Shown here: one piece after another, positions 5,320 through 13,985 of the stretch
Layout: every line of letters begins with the position of its first letter
How positions within the stretch are numbered: the first letter of the stretch is position 1
DNA from: Sphaerisporangium cinnabarinum
GTDB taxonomy: Bacteria; Actinomycetota; Actinomycetes; Actinomycetales; Cellulomonadaceae
Assembly (NCBI GenBank): GCA_003052455.1
Contig: QAPD01000068.1
Location: 1-33,593 of the forward strand
DNA: 33,593 nt
Reading direction: 5' to 3'
Made by a program: the position numbers and the translations under genes
Notes under the pieces: generated by a model
Told to the model about the DNA's origin: nothing
What the model saw: the letters and a program-made list of their open reading frames with translations, nothing else
The model's database searches: none

Positions 5320-7428
5320 TCAGTCGTCTCGCTTCGACATCTGGGCGAGCATGTCGTTGTACTCCTGGAGCTCGGCGTCGCCGTCGCGGTCGGCCTGCCG
5401 GTCGCGGCGCTTGGCCTCGCGCTCGTCGGAGCGTGTCCACATGACGGCGACGACGATGGCGAGGACGAGGGTCGGCAGCTCGCCGATGCCCCACGCGACG
5501 GCGCCGCCGCGCTGCTGGTCGGCGATGGCGCTCGGGCCCCACTCGCGGCCGAGGAGGCCGAACCACTCGGGGACCAGCAGCTCCTCGCCCGAGGTGAGCG
5601 CGACGCCGAAGAACGCGTGGAACGCCATGGTCGCGAACAGCAGGAGCAGGCGCTGCGGGTACGGCGGGCGGTGCGGACCGGGGTCGATCCCGACGAGCGC
5701 GTTCGCGAACAGGTACCCCGCGAGCGTGAAGTGCACCAGCATGACGAGGTGTCCGACGTAGGTCGTGAGCGCGTACTCGAACGCGGGCGTGTAGTAGAAG
5801 ACGATCATCGAGCCGGCGAAGTTCACCGCCGCGACGATCGGGTTCGCGAAGAACTGGCCCACGCGCGACGTGACGAGGGCGAGCACCCACTCGCGCGGTC
5901 CCCGCGACCCGTCCTTGCGCGGCGGCACCGCGCGCACCAGCAGCGTCACGGGGGCGGCGAGCACGAGGAAGATCGGCACGACCATCGCGAGGATCATGTG
6001 CTGGACCATGTGCGCGCTGAACAGCACGTGGCCGTACATCGCCGGGCCGCCGGACGTGACCCAGAACAGGACGAGGATCCCCAGGCACCAGGACACGGTG
6101 CGGCCCACCGACCACGAGTCGCCGCGCCGCGCGAGACGGCGCACCCAGCGCAGGTACACGACGATCGCCGCGACGCACGCGAACGCGGGCAGCAGGTCCC
6201 AGCGCCACTCGGTGAACCAGCGCGCGAGCGTCGGCTCGGGCGGGAGCGCGTGCCCCGTCACCTGGTACGCGGCGGAGGTGTCGAGCGGCTCCTCCTGCGG
6301 CACCGGCGGGGCCGTGGACCCGAGCGCGACCGCGACGCCGGACACGGCGCCCATGATCGCGAGCTCGACCGCGACGAGCCGCCAGAACAGCCAGCGCGTG
6401 CCCTCCGCGGCCGCGCCCCGTGCGCTCGTGGACGACGACGTCCCGCCCGTCCCGGCGCCGCTCGCCGAGGCACGGTCCCCGGCCGGGCGAGCGGCCGCCG
6501 TCGGGCCCGCGAGGCGGCGGACGACGAGCTCGCGGTGCGCGAAGCCGACCGCGCCGAGGACGAGCAGGAGCGCGAGCTTGGTGAGCAGGAGGATGCCGTA
6601 GTCGGTGGTCAGCCCGGCGAGGGAGTCGACCCGGATGCTCGCGTTCGCGACGCCCGAGACGGCGACGGCGACGTAGCACCACAGCGCGATCGCGGAGTAC
6701 CGCGCGACGGACGACGCGAAGTCCGCGCGACCCAGCCCGCCGCGCACGCGCACGACGGCGAGCGTCCCGAGCCCGCCGACCCACAGCGCGGCGCCCGCCA
6801 GGTGGAGGAACATCGAGGAGACGGCGAGCTCGTGGCTCACCGCGCCGGCCGCGTGGCCGGTGTTGGCCTGCATCCCGAGGGCGACCAGCGCGAGGGCCGC
6901 GGTCCACATCGCCCCGGTCGCGCTGCGCACGGCGAGCGCGACGGCGGACGTCAGGGCGGCGACGACGACGATCGCGAGGTAGTTCCGGCCGAGGCTGACC
7001 TGCGAGACGAAGAGGCCGAGCTGGTCGCCGAACGTCGGGTTCGTGATCGGCGTGCTCGAGATGGAGGAGTACCGCAGCACGACCTGCAGGACGGTGAGCA
7101 CCGCCCACGTGGCCGACGCCGCCCCCGCCACGCCGAGCGCCTTGCGCACGGGCGTCCCGGCAGGCAGCACGCACGCCGCGAGGACGAGCGAGCCGAGCGC
7201 GAGCGCGACGGCGAGCTCGGTGAGCACCGTGACGACGGGGGTGCCGAGGCGCGCGAGCGCGCCCGGGTCCGGGAAGCCGGCGGGGACGGTGAAGGCGGCC
7301 GAGAACGCGCCGGCGGCGAGCACGGCGACGACCGCGACGACGACGGCGAACGGCCCGGCGACGACGAGCCACCACGGGTTCGCGGGTCGGGCGTCCGAGG
7401 GCGCGCGGCGCAGGGCAGTGGTGGTCAC
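5320..7428 (-). CDS. CopD-CtaG fusion: copper resistance / cytochrome c oxidase assembly membrane protein, 702 aa
   Basis: Polytopic membrane protein. The first half (to about residue 310) is CopD-like, with successive helices such as FAVVVAVVAVLAAGAF, the FLHLAGAALWVGGLGTLAVV signature and a helix with HREL. After a charged Gly/Ser/Ala linker, the second half (from about 400) is a caa3-type CtaG domain with HMVQHMILAMVVPIFLVLAAP, a second VGHLVMLVHF stretch and MAFHAFFGVAL. Conserved His and Met residues in the helices are candidate copper ligands. The C-terminal tail is charged and cytoplasmic (EREAKRRDRQAD). GTG 7428 is chosen because upstream codons read through the neighbour in a low-complexity Arg-rich frame; TACCCT lies 6 bases before it, suggesting a leaderless message. 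Such fusions are common in actinobacteria and link copper import to CuA-site assembly of oxidase. Split-gene alternatives are excluded by the continuous frame. Confidence 0.88.
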   Translation of the reverse strand: MTTTALRRAPSDARPANPWWLVVAGPFAVVVAVVAVLAAGAFSAAFTVPAGFPDPGALARLGTPVVTVLTELAVALALGSLVLAACVLPAGTPVRKALGVAGAASATWAVLTVLQVVLRYSSISSTPITNPTFGDQLGLFVSQVSLGRNYLAIVVVAALTSAVALAVRSATGAMWTAALALVALGMQANTGHAAGAVSHELAVSSMFLHLAGAALWVGGLGTLAVVRVRGGLGRADFASSVARYSAIALWCYVAVAVSGVANASIRVDSLAGLTTDYGILLLTKLALLLVLGAVGFAHRELVVRRLAGPTAAARPAGDRASASGAGTGGTSSSTSARGAAAEGTRWLFWRLVAVELAIMGAVSGVAVALGSTAPPVPQEEPLDTSAAYQVTGHALPPEPTLARWFTEWRWDLLPAFACVAAIVVYLRWVRRLARRGDSWSVGRTVSWCLGILVLFWVTSGGPAMYGHVLFSAHMVQHMILAMVVPIFLVLAAPVTLLVRAVPPRKDGSRGPREWVLALVTSRVGQFFANPIVAAVNFAGSMIVFYYTPAFEYALTTYVGHLVMLVHFTLAGYLFANALVGIDPGPHRPPYPQRLLLLFATMAFHAFFGVALTSGEELLVPEWFGLLGREWGPSAIADQQRGGAVAWGIGELPTLVLAIVVAVMWTRSDEREAKRRDRQADRDGDAELQEYNDMLAQMSKRDD

Positions 7429-7440
7429 CCCACCAGGGTA
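7429..7440 (-). promoter_or_regulatory. Probable -10 element for a leaderless CopD-CtaG message
   Basis: On the minus strand TACCCT (7440-7435) lies 6 bases before the GTG start. No ribosome binding site intervenes, so transcription probably starts at or next to the GTG. The same hexamer precedes the nitroreductase GTG at 13986. Confidence 0.4.
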
Positions 7441-7469
7441 TCGACCGCGCGAGGCCCTCCGGTCACGGC

Positions 7470-7979
7470 TCAGGGCCGGGACAGGCGGGCCATCCCGTAG
7501 ACCTTCGTGGCGCGCACGCGCAGCACCTGGCGGCGGTCCGCGACCATGGCGCGCCGGAACTCCTCCCAGTCCGGGTGCTCGCCCCCGGTCGCCGCGCGGT
7601 AGGTCTCGACCAGCTCGTCGGCGGCGGCGTCGTGGGGGTCGAGCGCGACGGCGCTCAGCCCGGCGTCGCCCTCGACGACGGCGTAGCCCGCGAAGTCCTC
7701 GGCGCTCACGTGGAGCGAGACGCGCGGGTCGCGCGCGGCGTTGCGGGTCTTCGCGCGGTCGGCGGTGACGGAGACGCGCGCGACGCCCGCCTCCGGGTCC
7801 CACGCGTAGAGCACGTTGGAGAGCTGGGGTCGGCCGTCCTTCTTCACGGTCGCGAGGACGCCCTGGTGGCGCGCGGCGACGAGGTCGAGGAGCGCGGGCT
7901 CGCCGAGCGCGGCGCGGGGCGCGCGGTCGGGGACGTCGCGGTCGGTGTCACGGGAGGCGTCGAGGGCGTCGGTGCTCAT
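7470..7979 (-). CDS. PPOX-class (split-barrel) F420/FMN-dependent oxidoreductase, 169 aa
   Basis: Pyridoxamine-5'-phosphate-oxidase-like split barrel of the Rv1155-like type. The N-terminal core reads LLDLVAARHQGVLATVKKDGRPQLSNVLYAWD (about 30-61), the pattern of the TIGR03618 group, followed by RVSVTADRAKTRNAARDPRVSLHV, the cofactor-phosphate-binding region. The C-terminal EFRRAMVADRRQVLRVRATKVYG completes the barrel. Likely a cytoplasmic homodimer using F420 or FMN to reduce an unknown small molecule. Residues 1-25 are a poorly conserved charged tail. The start is ATG 7979, and upstream sequence offers only weak Shine-Dalgarno pairing. It ends 41 bases before the CopD-CtaG start on the same strand, but the functions look unrelated. 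Confidence 0.85.
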   Translation of the reverse strand: MSTDALDASRDTDRDVPDRAPRAALGEPALLDLVAARHQGVLATVKKDGRPQLSNVLYAWDPEAGVARVSVTADRAKTRNAARDPRVSLHVSAEDFAGYAVVEGDAGLSAVALDPHDAAADELVETYRAATGGEHPDWEEFRRAMVADRRQVLRVRATKVYGMARLSRP

Positions 7980-8183
7980 GCCGGGCCAACCGTCGTGGCC
8001 CTCCGGGGCATTCCCGGCGCACCGCGGGTGGGGACCTCTCCCCACCCGAACCTGTGGACGACGCCCGGTCCGACGGGGTCCGCGCTGGCATACTGGGCCG
8101 GGTTCGCCGGGGGCTCGCGAGGCTCCGTCCGCCCTCCGGCCGCGCACGGGACCACACCACCCGCACCACCCGGAGGACGACCG

Positions 8184-9182
8184 ATGGCCGCAGGGCACGG
8201 CAGCATCTCGACGCAGGACCTCGACCGCGCCAGCCACCTGCTCAAGCGCGTCGGGCAGGTCTTCGACCAGCGCGTCGTCGGGCAGGAGGCCCTGCGCACC
8301 GCGCTCGTGAGCTCGCTGCTCGCGGGCGGGCACATCCTGCTCGAGTCGGTCCCGGGCCTCGCCAAGACGACCGCGGCGCAGACGCTCGCCGCGGCGGTCG
8401 ACGGCTCGTTCCACCGCATCCAGTGCACGCCGGACCTCATGCCGAACGACATCGTCGGCACGCAGATCTTCAACTACGCGACCGGCCAGTTCACGACCCA
8501 GCTCGGCCCGGTGCACGCGAACGTCGTCCTGCTCGACGAGATCAACCGCTCGTCGGCCAAGACGCAGTCGGCGATGCTCGAGGCGATGCAGGAGAAGCAG
8601 ACGTCGATCGGCGGCGAGAACTACGCGCTCCCGGACCCGTTCATGGTGCTCGCGACGCAGAACCCCATCGAGGAGGAGGGCACGTACGTGCTCCCCGAGG
8701 CGCAGATGGACCGCTTCCTCATGAAGGAGGTGCTCACGTACCCGACGCCGCCGCAGGAGCTCGAGATCCTCCAGCGCATCGCGACCGGTCAGATGACGCG
8801 CCCCCTCACGGCGCAGCCGATCTCGCTCGACGACGTGCGCTTCCTGCGCGGCCTCGTCGACGACGTGTACGTGGACGACTCGATCAAGCGCTACGTCGTC
8901 GACCTCATCAACACGACGCGGTTCTCGGGCCCGCGCCCGGTGCCGGGCCTGGACCGCCACGTGCGCGTGGGCGCGTCGCCGCGCGGCGGCATCGCGCTCA
9001 TGCGCGTGGGCCAGGCGCTCGCGATCCTCGCGGGCCGGGCGTACGTCATCCCGGACGACATCAAGGCGGTGCGGTACTCGGTGCTGCGCCACCGCCTCGT
9101 GCGCACGTTCGACGCGCTCGCCAACAACGTGCCGCCGGAGCAGCTCGTGGACGCGGTGTTCGACGCCGTCCCCACGCCCTGA
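8184..9182 (+). CDS. MoxR-family AAA+ ATPase, 332 aa
   Basis: First gene of the Bat-type operon. MoxR ATPases act as chaperones that mature or remodel partner proteins with von Willebrand A domains. Walker A is ESVPGLAKTT with Lys61; Walker B is VVLLDEINRS with Asp118-Glu119. The MoxR-specific sensor-1 region ATQNPIEEEGTYVLPEAQMDRF is intact, and the C-terminal AAA_lid_2 domain contains GASPRGGIALMRVGQALAI. Length and motifs are typical. ATG 8184 is preceded by GGAGGA at a spacing of seven. The DUF58 gene starts 33 bases downstream. Cytoplasmic, probably hexameric. Confidence 0.95.
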   Translation: MAAGHGSISTQDLDRASHLLKRVGQVFDQRVVGQEALRTALVSSLLAGGHILLESVPGLAKTTAAQTLAAAVDGSFHRIQCTPDLMPNDIVGTQIFNYATGQFTTQLGPVHANVVLLDEINRSSAKTQSAMLEAMQEKQTSIGGENYALPDPFMVLATQNPIEEEGTYVLPEAQMDRFLMKEVLTYPTPPQELEILQRIATGQMTRPLTAQPISLDDVRFLRGLVDDVYVDDSIKRYVVDLINTTRFSGPRPVPGLDRHVRVGASPRGGIALMRVGQALAILAGRAYVIPDDIKAVRYSVLRHRLVRTFDALANNVPPEQLVDAVFDAVPTP

Positions 9183-9214
9183 CCGGCCCGCCCACCGTCC
9201 CGAGAGAGCACCAC

Positions 9215-10102
9215 GTGCCCGACGTCTCCCGTCTCGCCCAGGTCCGGGCCCGGCTCGACCTGCCGGTCGCGCGCCGGGCGTCCGGCCTGCTCGAGGGCCG
9301 GCACCGCTCGGTGTTCAAGGGGCACGGGCAGGACTTCGACGACCTGCACCTGTACGCGCCGGGCGAGGACGTCGGCGACATCGACTGGAAGTCGTCGGCC
9401 CGCGCCGGGCTGCCGATCATCCGTCGGTTCGTGCGCGAGTCGAACCTCAACCTCGTGCTCGTCGTGGACACGGGTCGCACGATGGGCGCGACGGCGCCGA
9501 GCGGGGAGACGAAGGCAGAGATCGCCAGCTTCTGCTGCGCGCTCGTCGCGTACCTCGCGCGCGACCGGGGCGACCGCGTCGCGCTCGTCGCGGGAGACGC
9601 CGAGCGCCTCGTGCAGCTCCCGCCGCGCGCGAGCACGCGCGACCTCGAGGTGCTGCTGCGCACCGTGGAGGGGCTGTGGCGCCCGGACGCCCCCGGGAGC
9701 GACCTGTCCCGGCCGCTCGACCGCGCGCAGACGGCCTTCCGGCGCCGCTCGCTCGTGGTCGTCGTGACCGACGAGGCCCGCCCCGCCGCCGAGCACGAGC
9801 AGCTCCTGCGCTCGCTGCGCGTGCGCCACGAGGTGATGGTCGTGCAGGTCGCGGACCTCTCGCCGGTGGGCGCCGGGGTCGGGGAGGTGGCCGACGTCGA
9901 CGGCACGCTGCGCCTGCCGCCGTTCCTGCGGGGCCGGGCCGCGCTCGCGGCGCCTGCCGCCGAGGCGCTGGCCGCGCGGCGTGCCGAGGTGGCCGACAGG
10001 CTGCGCGCCCTGCAGGTCGAGGCCGTGCTCGTCGAGGGGTCCGACGACGTGCTGCAGCGGTTCGTGGAGCTCCTGGGGAGGCAGAAGCGTGCCCGTCGAT
10101 GA
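9215..10102 (+). CDS. DUF58 domain protein, 295 aa
   Basis: Second gene of the Bat/MoxR operon. The DUF58 signature is clear: DFDDLHLYAPGEDVGDIDWKSSARAGLPIIRRFVRES, then LVLVVDTGRTMGA, which begins a degenerate VWA-like fold (DTGRT in place of DxSxS). DUF58 proteins accompany MoxR ATPases almost universally and are thought to be their clients or adaptors. There is no signal peptide or membrane segment. GTG 9215 follows a weak GAGAG. The 3' end overlaps the next gene by 14 bp. Confidence 0.92.
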   Translation: MPDVSRLAQVRARLDLPVARRASGLLEGRHRSVFKGHGQDFDDLHLYAPGEDVGDIDWKSSARAGLPIIRRFVRESNLNLVLVVDTGRTMGATAPSGETKAEIASFCCALVAYLARDRGDRVALVAGDAERLVQLPPRASTRDLEVLLRTVEGLWRPDAPGSDLSRPLDRAQTAFRRRSLVVVVTDEARPAAEHEQLLRSLRVRHEVMVVQVADLSPVGAGVGEVADVDGTLRLPPFLRGRAALAAPAAEALAARRAEVADRLRALQVEAVLVEGSDDVLQRFVELLGRQKRARR

Positions 10103-10592
10103 GCTCGTCGACCCCGTCGGCTACTCGGGGTGGTGGACGGTCCTGGGGATCGTCCTGGTCCTCGCAGCCGCCGCGGTGGTGTTCCTGGTGATCTGGCTGA
10201 CGCGCGCGAGCGCGGAGGAGAAGAACGCCCCACGGCCCGCCCCGCTGCTCCCCACGGGGCCGCACGACCCGTACGCGTCGCTGCGCGCGGAGTACGAGCG
10301 GCGTCTCGACGCCGTCGCCGAGCGGTTCCGCGCGGGCGAGCTCGACGAGCGCACCCTGCACCTCGCCCTCTCGGCGGAGATGCGCGGCTTCGCGACCGGC
10401 CGGCTCGGCCAGGACGCGTCGTCGATGACGCTCTCGGAGATCCAGCAGCTCGCCGAGGCCGGGCGGCTCACGCAGCTCATCGCGCGGTACTACCGGCCGT
10501 CGTTCGCGGACCACGACAACGACCCGGCGGCCCGCTCGACGGACGGCGAGGACTCGATCGACCGCGCCCGGGCGGTGGTGCGCGGATGGTGA
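10089..10592 (+). CDS. Single-pass membrane protein of the Bat operon (DUF4381-like position), 167 aa
   Basis: A short N-terminal segment is followed by one membrane helix (about residues 16-37, LGIVLVLAAAAVVFLVIWL), then a soluble domain with helices such as YASLRAEYERRLDAVAERFRAGELDERTLHLALSAEMRGFATGRLG. It sits where Gram-negative Bat operons carry a DUF4381-type gene between DUF58 and the VWA proteins; sequence similarity to that family is only suggestive. GTG 10089 has GGGGAGG at good spacing and overlaps the DUF58 stop. The stop overlaps the next ATG by 7 bp, so translation is coupled at both ends. Confidence 0.8.
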   Translation: MPVDELVDPVGYSGWWTVLGIVLVLAAAAVVFLVIWLTRASAEEKNAPRPAPLLPTGPHDPYASLRAEYERRLDAVAERFRAGELDERTLHLALSAEMRGFATGRLGQDASSMTLSEIQQLAEAGRLTQLIARYYRPSFADHDNDPAARSTDGEDSIDRARAVVRGW

Positions 10593-11680
10593 ATCGCTCC
10601 GTCGCGGCGAGCACCGCCGTCGTCCCCGGGCCGCAGGGGCCGTCGATCCTGTGGCCGTGGCTGTGGGTCGTGCTCGTCGTCGCGGTGCTCGCGGCGGCGG
10701 CGCTGGCGTGGTGGCTCGCGCGGCGCCGCCGGTCGCGCGACGCGGACGACGCCGTGCTCTGGGTCGCGAACTCCGACTACCTCGCACGCGTCCCGGCGTT
10801 CGCCGCGTGGGTGCGCCGCTACCGCGTGCTGCAGGGTCTCACCGCGGCGGGGCTGCTCGTGGCGGTCGTCGGCGCGGGAGCGGTCGCCGCCCGCCCGGTG
10901 GAGACTGACGTCGTCGTCGACCGCCTGGGCACGCGCGACATCGTGCTGTGCCTCGACGTGTCGGGCTCGATGATCGAGTACGACGGCGCGGTGCTCAAGG
11001 TCTTCCAGGAGCTCGTGGACAACTTCGAGGGCGAGCGGATCGCGCTGTCGATCTTCAACTCGTCGTCCCGCACCGTCTTCCCGCTGACGGACGACTACAC
11101 GCTCGTCCAGGAGGAGCTCCAGGCCGGGATCGCCGCGCTCGACCAGGACCCGGCGACGTTCGACTACACCGGCGGCACCGACGACGCCGAGATCCTCGAG
11201 TACGCGCAGTTCACGGCGGGCACGACGGCGAACCTCTCGGGCGCGAGCCTCATCGGCGACGGGCTCGCGAGCTGCGCGCTCCAGTTCGACGCGGAGGACA
11301 CCGAGCGCTCGCGCTCGATCATCCTCGCGACGGACAACTACGTCTCCGGCGAGCCGATCTACACGCTCCCGCAGGCGGCGGACCTCGTCGCGTCGCGCGA
11401 CATCACGCTGCACGGCATCTTCGGCGGCTCCCAGCGCTACGAGGGCACGCCCGAGGAGACCGAGTACCGCGAGACCGTCGAGTCCGGTGGCGGCCTGTAC
11501 TTCCTCGCGGACGACCCGGCCGCGGTGCAGGGCATGGTCGACGACGTCGTCGCGCAGCAGGCGGTCGAGCTCGACGCGTCCCCCGAGGTGGTCGTCACGG
11601 ACCGTCCCGCGGGCTGGTTCCTCGTCGCGGTCCTCGGCGTCGCGCTGCTGCTCGTCGTCGCGTGGCGGGTGAAGGAGTGA
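10586..11680 (+). CDS. VWA-domain membrane protein, BatA-like, 364 aa
   Basis: Two N-terminal membrane helices (about 21-44 and 82-102) lead into a von Willebrand A domain from about residue 118. The metal-ion-dependent adhesion site is intact at DVSGSM (Asp124, Ser126, Ser128), with a further Asp in ATDNY. A C-terminal helix (about 339-357, WFLVAVLGVALLLVVAW) anchors it again. In Bat systems such proteins form a membrane complex acted on by MoxR; the physiological role (envelope stress, aerotolerance) varies between species. ATG 10586 overlaps the previous stop; GTG 10589 is possible. The ATG of the second VWA gene lies 7 bases after this stop. Confidence 0.9.
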   Translation: MVNRSVAASTAVVPGPQGPSILWPWLWVVLVVAVLAAAALAWWLARRRRSRDADDAVLWVANSDYLARVPAFAAWVRRYRVLQGLTAAGLLVAVVGAGAVAARPVETDVVVDRLGTRDIVLCLDVSGSMIEYDGAVLKVFQELVDNFEGERIALSIFNSSSRTVFPLTDDYTLVQEELQAGIAALDQDPATFDYTGGTDDAEILEYAQFTAGTTANLSGASLIGDGLASCALQFDAEDTERSRSIILATDNYVSGEPIYTLPQAADLVASRDITLHGIFGGSQRYEGTPEETEYRETVESGGGLYFLADDPAAVQGMVDDVVAQQAVELDASPEVVVTDRPAGWFLVAVLGVALLLVVAWRVKE

Positions 11681-11687
11681 CGCACCG

Positions 11688-12773
11688 ATGAACCTCGCCG
11701 GACTCACCTTCCAGCCGCTCGTGCCCCTGTGGGCGCTCGCGCTGCTCGTGCTGCCGCTTCTCGGCCTCGCCGGGTGGCAGGCGGTCGTGGCCGGGCGCCC
11801 GGGGCCCGACGGCGCCCCCCGCCCCGGCGCCCCGCGAGCGGCCTGGGTGCGACGGGCCGGGGCGGTCGCGCTGCTCGGGATCATCGGGATCGCGCCGTCG
11901 GTCGCATCGACGGACCGCGACACGTCGGTCGCGAACGTCGACATGTTCTTCGTCGTCGACCGCACGGGGTCGATGGCGGCCGAGGACTACGGGCCCGAGG
12001 GCGGCCAGGAGCGCCTCGACGGCGTGCGGCACGACATCACGAGCCTCACCGAGGCGATCCCCGGGGCGCGGTACTCGATCATCTCGTTCGACTCGCAGGC
12101 GTCGCGGCAGCTCCCGCTGACGACGGACGCGCGCGCGATCACGTCCTGGGCCGACACGTTCCACCGCGAGATCACGCGGTACTCGCAGGGGTCCCTCACG
12201 GACCGGCCGCTCGACGAGCTGCGGTCGGCGCTCGAGGGCTCCGCGGAGCAGCACCCTGCCAACGTGCGGCTCGTCTTCTTCCTCACCGACGGCGAGCAGA
12301 CGGCGGAGGGCGAGCCCCGGTCGTTCGCCGACCTCGCGCCGCTCGTCGACGGCGGCGCGGTGCTCGGCTACGGGACGGCCGAGGGAGGCCGCATGAAGGA
12401 GTACGACCCGGACGTGGACCCCGAGGACGCGGAGTACCTCGTCGACTGGTCGCAGCCGAGCGACGGCGGCGAGCCCGTCGAGGCGCTGTCCGTGCTGGAC
12501 GAGGCGACGCTCACCGCGCTCGCCGACCAGCTCGGCGTGCCGTACGTGCACCGGCAGGAGCCGTCGGAGACGGCGTCGCTCGTCGCGGGCGTGGACCCGC
12601 AGCAGGTCGCGGCGGACGGCCGCCGCGACGTCACGGCGTACCGGCCGGTCGTGTGGCCGTTCGCCCTCGCGCTCGTGGCGCTGCTCGGCGTCGAGGCGTG
12701 GTTCTGGTCGCGCTCGGCGAGCCGCTCGCTCGTCCGCCCCACGGCACCCGACCGCGCGGAGGTGCGGCGATGA
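11688..12773 (+). CDS. Second VWA-domain membrane protein, BatB-like, 361 aa
   Basis: Two N-terminal helices (about 11-34 and 56-72), then a VWA domain with a variant metal site DRTGSM (Asp91, Thr93, Ser95), where Thr replaces the usual Ser, and FFLTDGEQT supplying the later Asp. The domain contains a long loop (EYDPDVDPEDAEYLVDWSQP) rich in acidic residues. A C-terminal helix (about 325-345) is followed by a short basic tail. ATG 11688 is preceded by GAAGGAG at 11671-11677. Its stop shares ATGA with the next gene. The outward-facing VWA domain probably pairs with the first VWA protein. Confidence 0.9.
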   Translation: MNLAGLTFQPLVPLWALALLVLPLLGLAGWQAVVAGRPGPDGAPRPGAPRAAWVRRAGAVALLGIIGIAPSVASTDRDTSVANVDMFFVVDRTGSMAAEDYGPEGGQERLDGVRHDITSLTEAIPGARYSIISFDSQASRQLPLTTDARAITSWADTFHREITRYSQGSLTDRPLDELRSALEGSAEQHPANVRLVFFLTDGEQTAEGEPRSFADLAPLVDGGAVLGYGTAEGGRMKEYDPDVDPEDAEYLVDWSQPSDGGEPVEALSVLDEATLTALADQLGVPYVHRQEPSETASLVAGVDPQQVAADGRRDVTAYRPVVWPFALALVALLGVEAWFWSRSASRSLVRPTAPDRAEVRR

Positions 12774-13816
12774 CCTGGACCCCTCCCCCGGCACCCCCGC
12801 CCGGCGCCCGCGCGCCCCGGCCCACGGGCGCGGCCGCGCTGCGCGCGGCACGGCTGCGGCGGCGCCGGTGGTGGCTGCTCGGGACGCTGCCCGTCGTGCT
12901 CGTGCTCCTCGTGCTGGGGGTCACGCTCGCCCTGCGCGCCCCGGTCGCGTCGCTCGCGAAGGACCGCTACGACGCCGGCGACACCGAGGGCGCGGCGAGC
13001 GCGTACGGCCTCCAGCGGGCGCTCAACCTCGTCGAGCCCTGGAAGGCGCACTACAACCACGGGACGGCGCTCGCGCGCACCGAGGACTCGTGGTCGCTGT
13101 ACGACGCGATCCGGTCCCTCGACCGCGCCTACGACCTCGCGGAGAACGAGACTCCCGAGGAACGGTGCATGATCCAGACCAACCTGTCGCTGACGTACGA
13201 GATCCAGGGCGACGGCGACATGGCCTACGCCGACCGCAAGGCGGCGGAGCTCGCCCTCGTCGAGGAGGCGATCGCCGCGCGCGACGCCGGGCGCTCGTAC
13301 GACGAGGACGTCCTCGACCCCTACGGGGACGGCACCGAGCCCGACCCGGACGAGCTCCGGCAGGACGTCCAGGACTGGTACGAGTACGCCGAGCAGGAGT
13401 ACGCGACGGCCGAGCAGATCCGCGGCTGGCCCGACTGCGGCGAGTCCGAGCAGACGCCTGAGCAGGAGGAGCAGGACGCTGCCGCCCGGCAGCGTCTCCA
13501 GGACAAGCAGCAGCAGGCGCAGGACTCGCAGCCCGAGAACCAGGGCGGCGGCGACACGCAGGAGGGCGAGGGCGAGGGGTCCGAGGGCGACGAGCAGTCG
13601 GACGCCTCGGGCGGCGAGGGCTCCGAGGGCGAGGACCAGCAGAGCCAGGCCGAGCGCGAGGAGCAGCAGCGTCAGGAGCAGCTCGAGCAGCAGGGCTCCG
13701 AGGCGCGCGACGAGCAGGAGCGCCTGGAGCAGGAGTACCGCGACCTCTACGGGGACGAGCCGGGCACAGGCACCGACCCGGGTGACAGCAGCGGGGGCGG
13801 CACCAAGAACTGGTAA
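12770..13816 (+). CDS. TPR-like membrane protein with acidic Gln/Glu-rich tail, BatC-like, 348 aa
   Basis: Last gene of the Bat operon. A Pro-rich cytoplasmic start is followed by one membrane helix (about 34-56) and helical TPR-like segments (RYDAGDTEGAASAYGLQRALNL, YNHGTALARTEDSWSLYDAIRSLDRAYDLAENETPEERCMIQTNLSLTYEIQGDG split over about 65-165). From about residue 225 the chain is a highly charged low-complexity tail dominated by Gln, Glu, Gly, Ser and Asp, with coiled-coil character. The layout (helix, TPRs, Q/E-rich tail) matches BatC/TPR proteins of other Bat operons. ATG 12770 overlaps the previous stop as ATGA. Confidence 0.85.
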   Translation: MTWTPPPAPPPGARAPRPTGAAALRAARLRRRRWWLLGTLPVVLVLLVLGVTLALRAPVASLAKDRYDAGDTEGAASAYGLQRALNLVEPWKAHYNHGTALARTEDSWSLYDAIRSLDRAYDLAENETPEERCMIQTNLSLTYEIQGDGDMAYADRKAAELALVEEAIAARDAGRSYDEDVLDPYGDGTEPDPDELRQDVQDWYEYAEQEYATAEQIRGWPDCGESEQTPEQEEQDAAARQRLQDKQQQAQDSQPENQGGGDTQEGEGEGSEGDEQSDASGGEGSEGEDQQSQAEREEQQRQEQLEQQGSEARDEQERLEQEYRDLYGDEPGTGTDPGDSSGGGTKNW

Positions 13817-13878
13817 TCCTTGGCTGCGTCGCGGCGGGGCCGCCGTCGGTCCCGTGGCCGCTCCGGGGACGGCCCGCT

Positions 13879-13898
13879 CTCCACGCCGGCCGGTGGAG
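13879..13898 (+). terminator. Possible hairpin after the Bat operon
   Basis: CTCCAC (13879-13884) pairs with GTGGAG (13893-13898) around a GC-rich loop, 63 bases after the last Bat stop. No T-tract follows. The assignment rests on position and the dyad only. Confidence 0.3.
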
Positions 13899-13971
13899 CA
13901 GGACGCGTCGCAGGGGTGCCCAGCCTGCGAGACGACGGCCACGACCCGAGGACGCGCCGGACGCTCGCCCG

Positions 13972-13985
13972 TACCCTCGGCGACC
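13972..13985 (+). promoter_or_regulatory. Probable -10 element for a leaderless nitroreductase message
   Basis: TACCCT (13972-13977) ends 8 bases before the GTG at 13986, and no Shine-Dalgarno sequence is visible between them. The arrangement repeats that before the CopD-CtaG start at 7428. Confidence 0.4.

Noticed and set aside
7429-7803. Longer N-terminus for the CopD-CtaG protein
   Set aside because: The added 125 residues are an Arg/Gly-rich out-of-frame reading of the PPOX gene; homology and a -10-like hexamer support GTG 7428.
10586-12773. VWA genes as magnesium chelatase subunits (BchD/CobT-like)
   Set aside because: The membrane helices, MoxR/DUF58 neighbours and TPR gene fit a Bat operon. 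No chelatase H subunit or BchD-type AAA linker is present.
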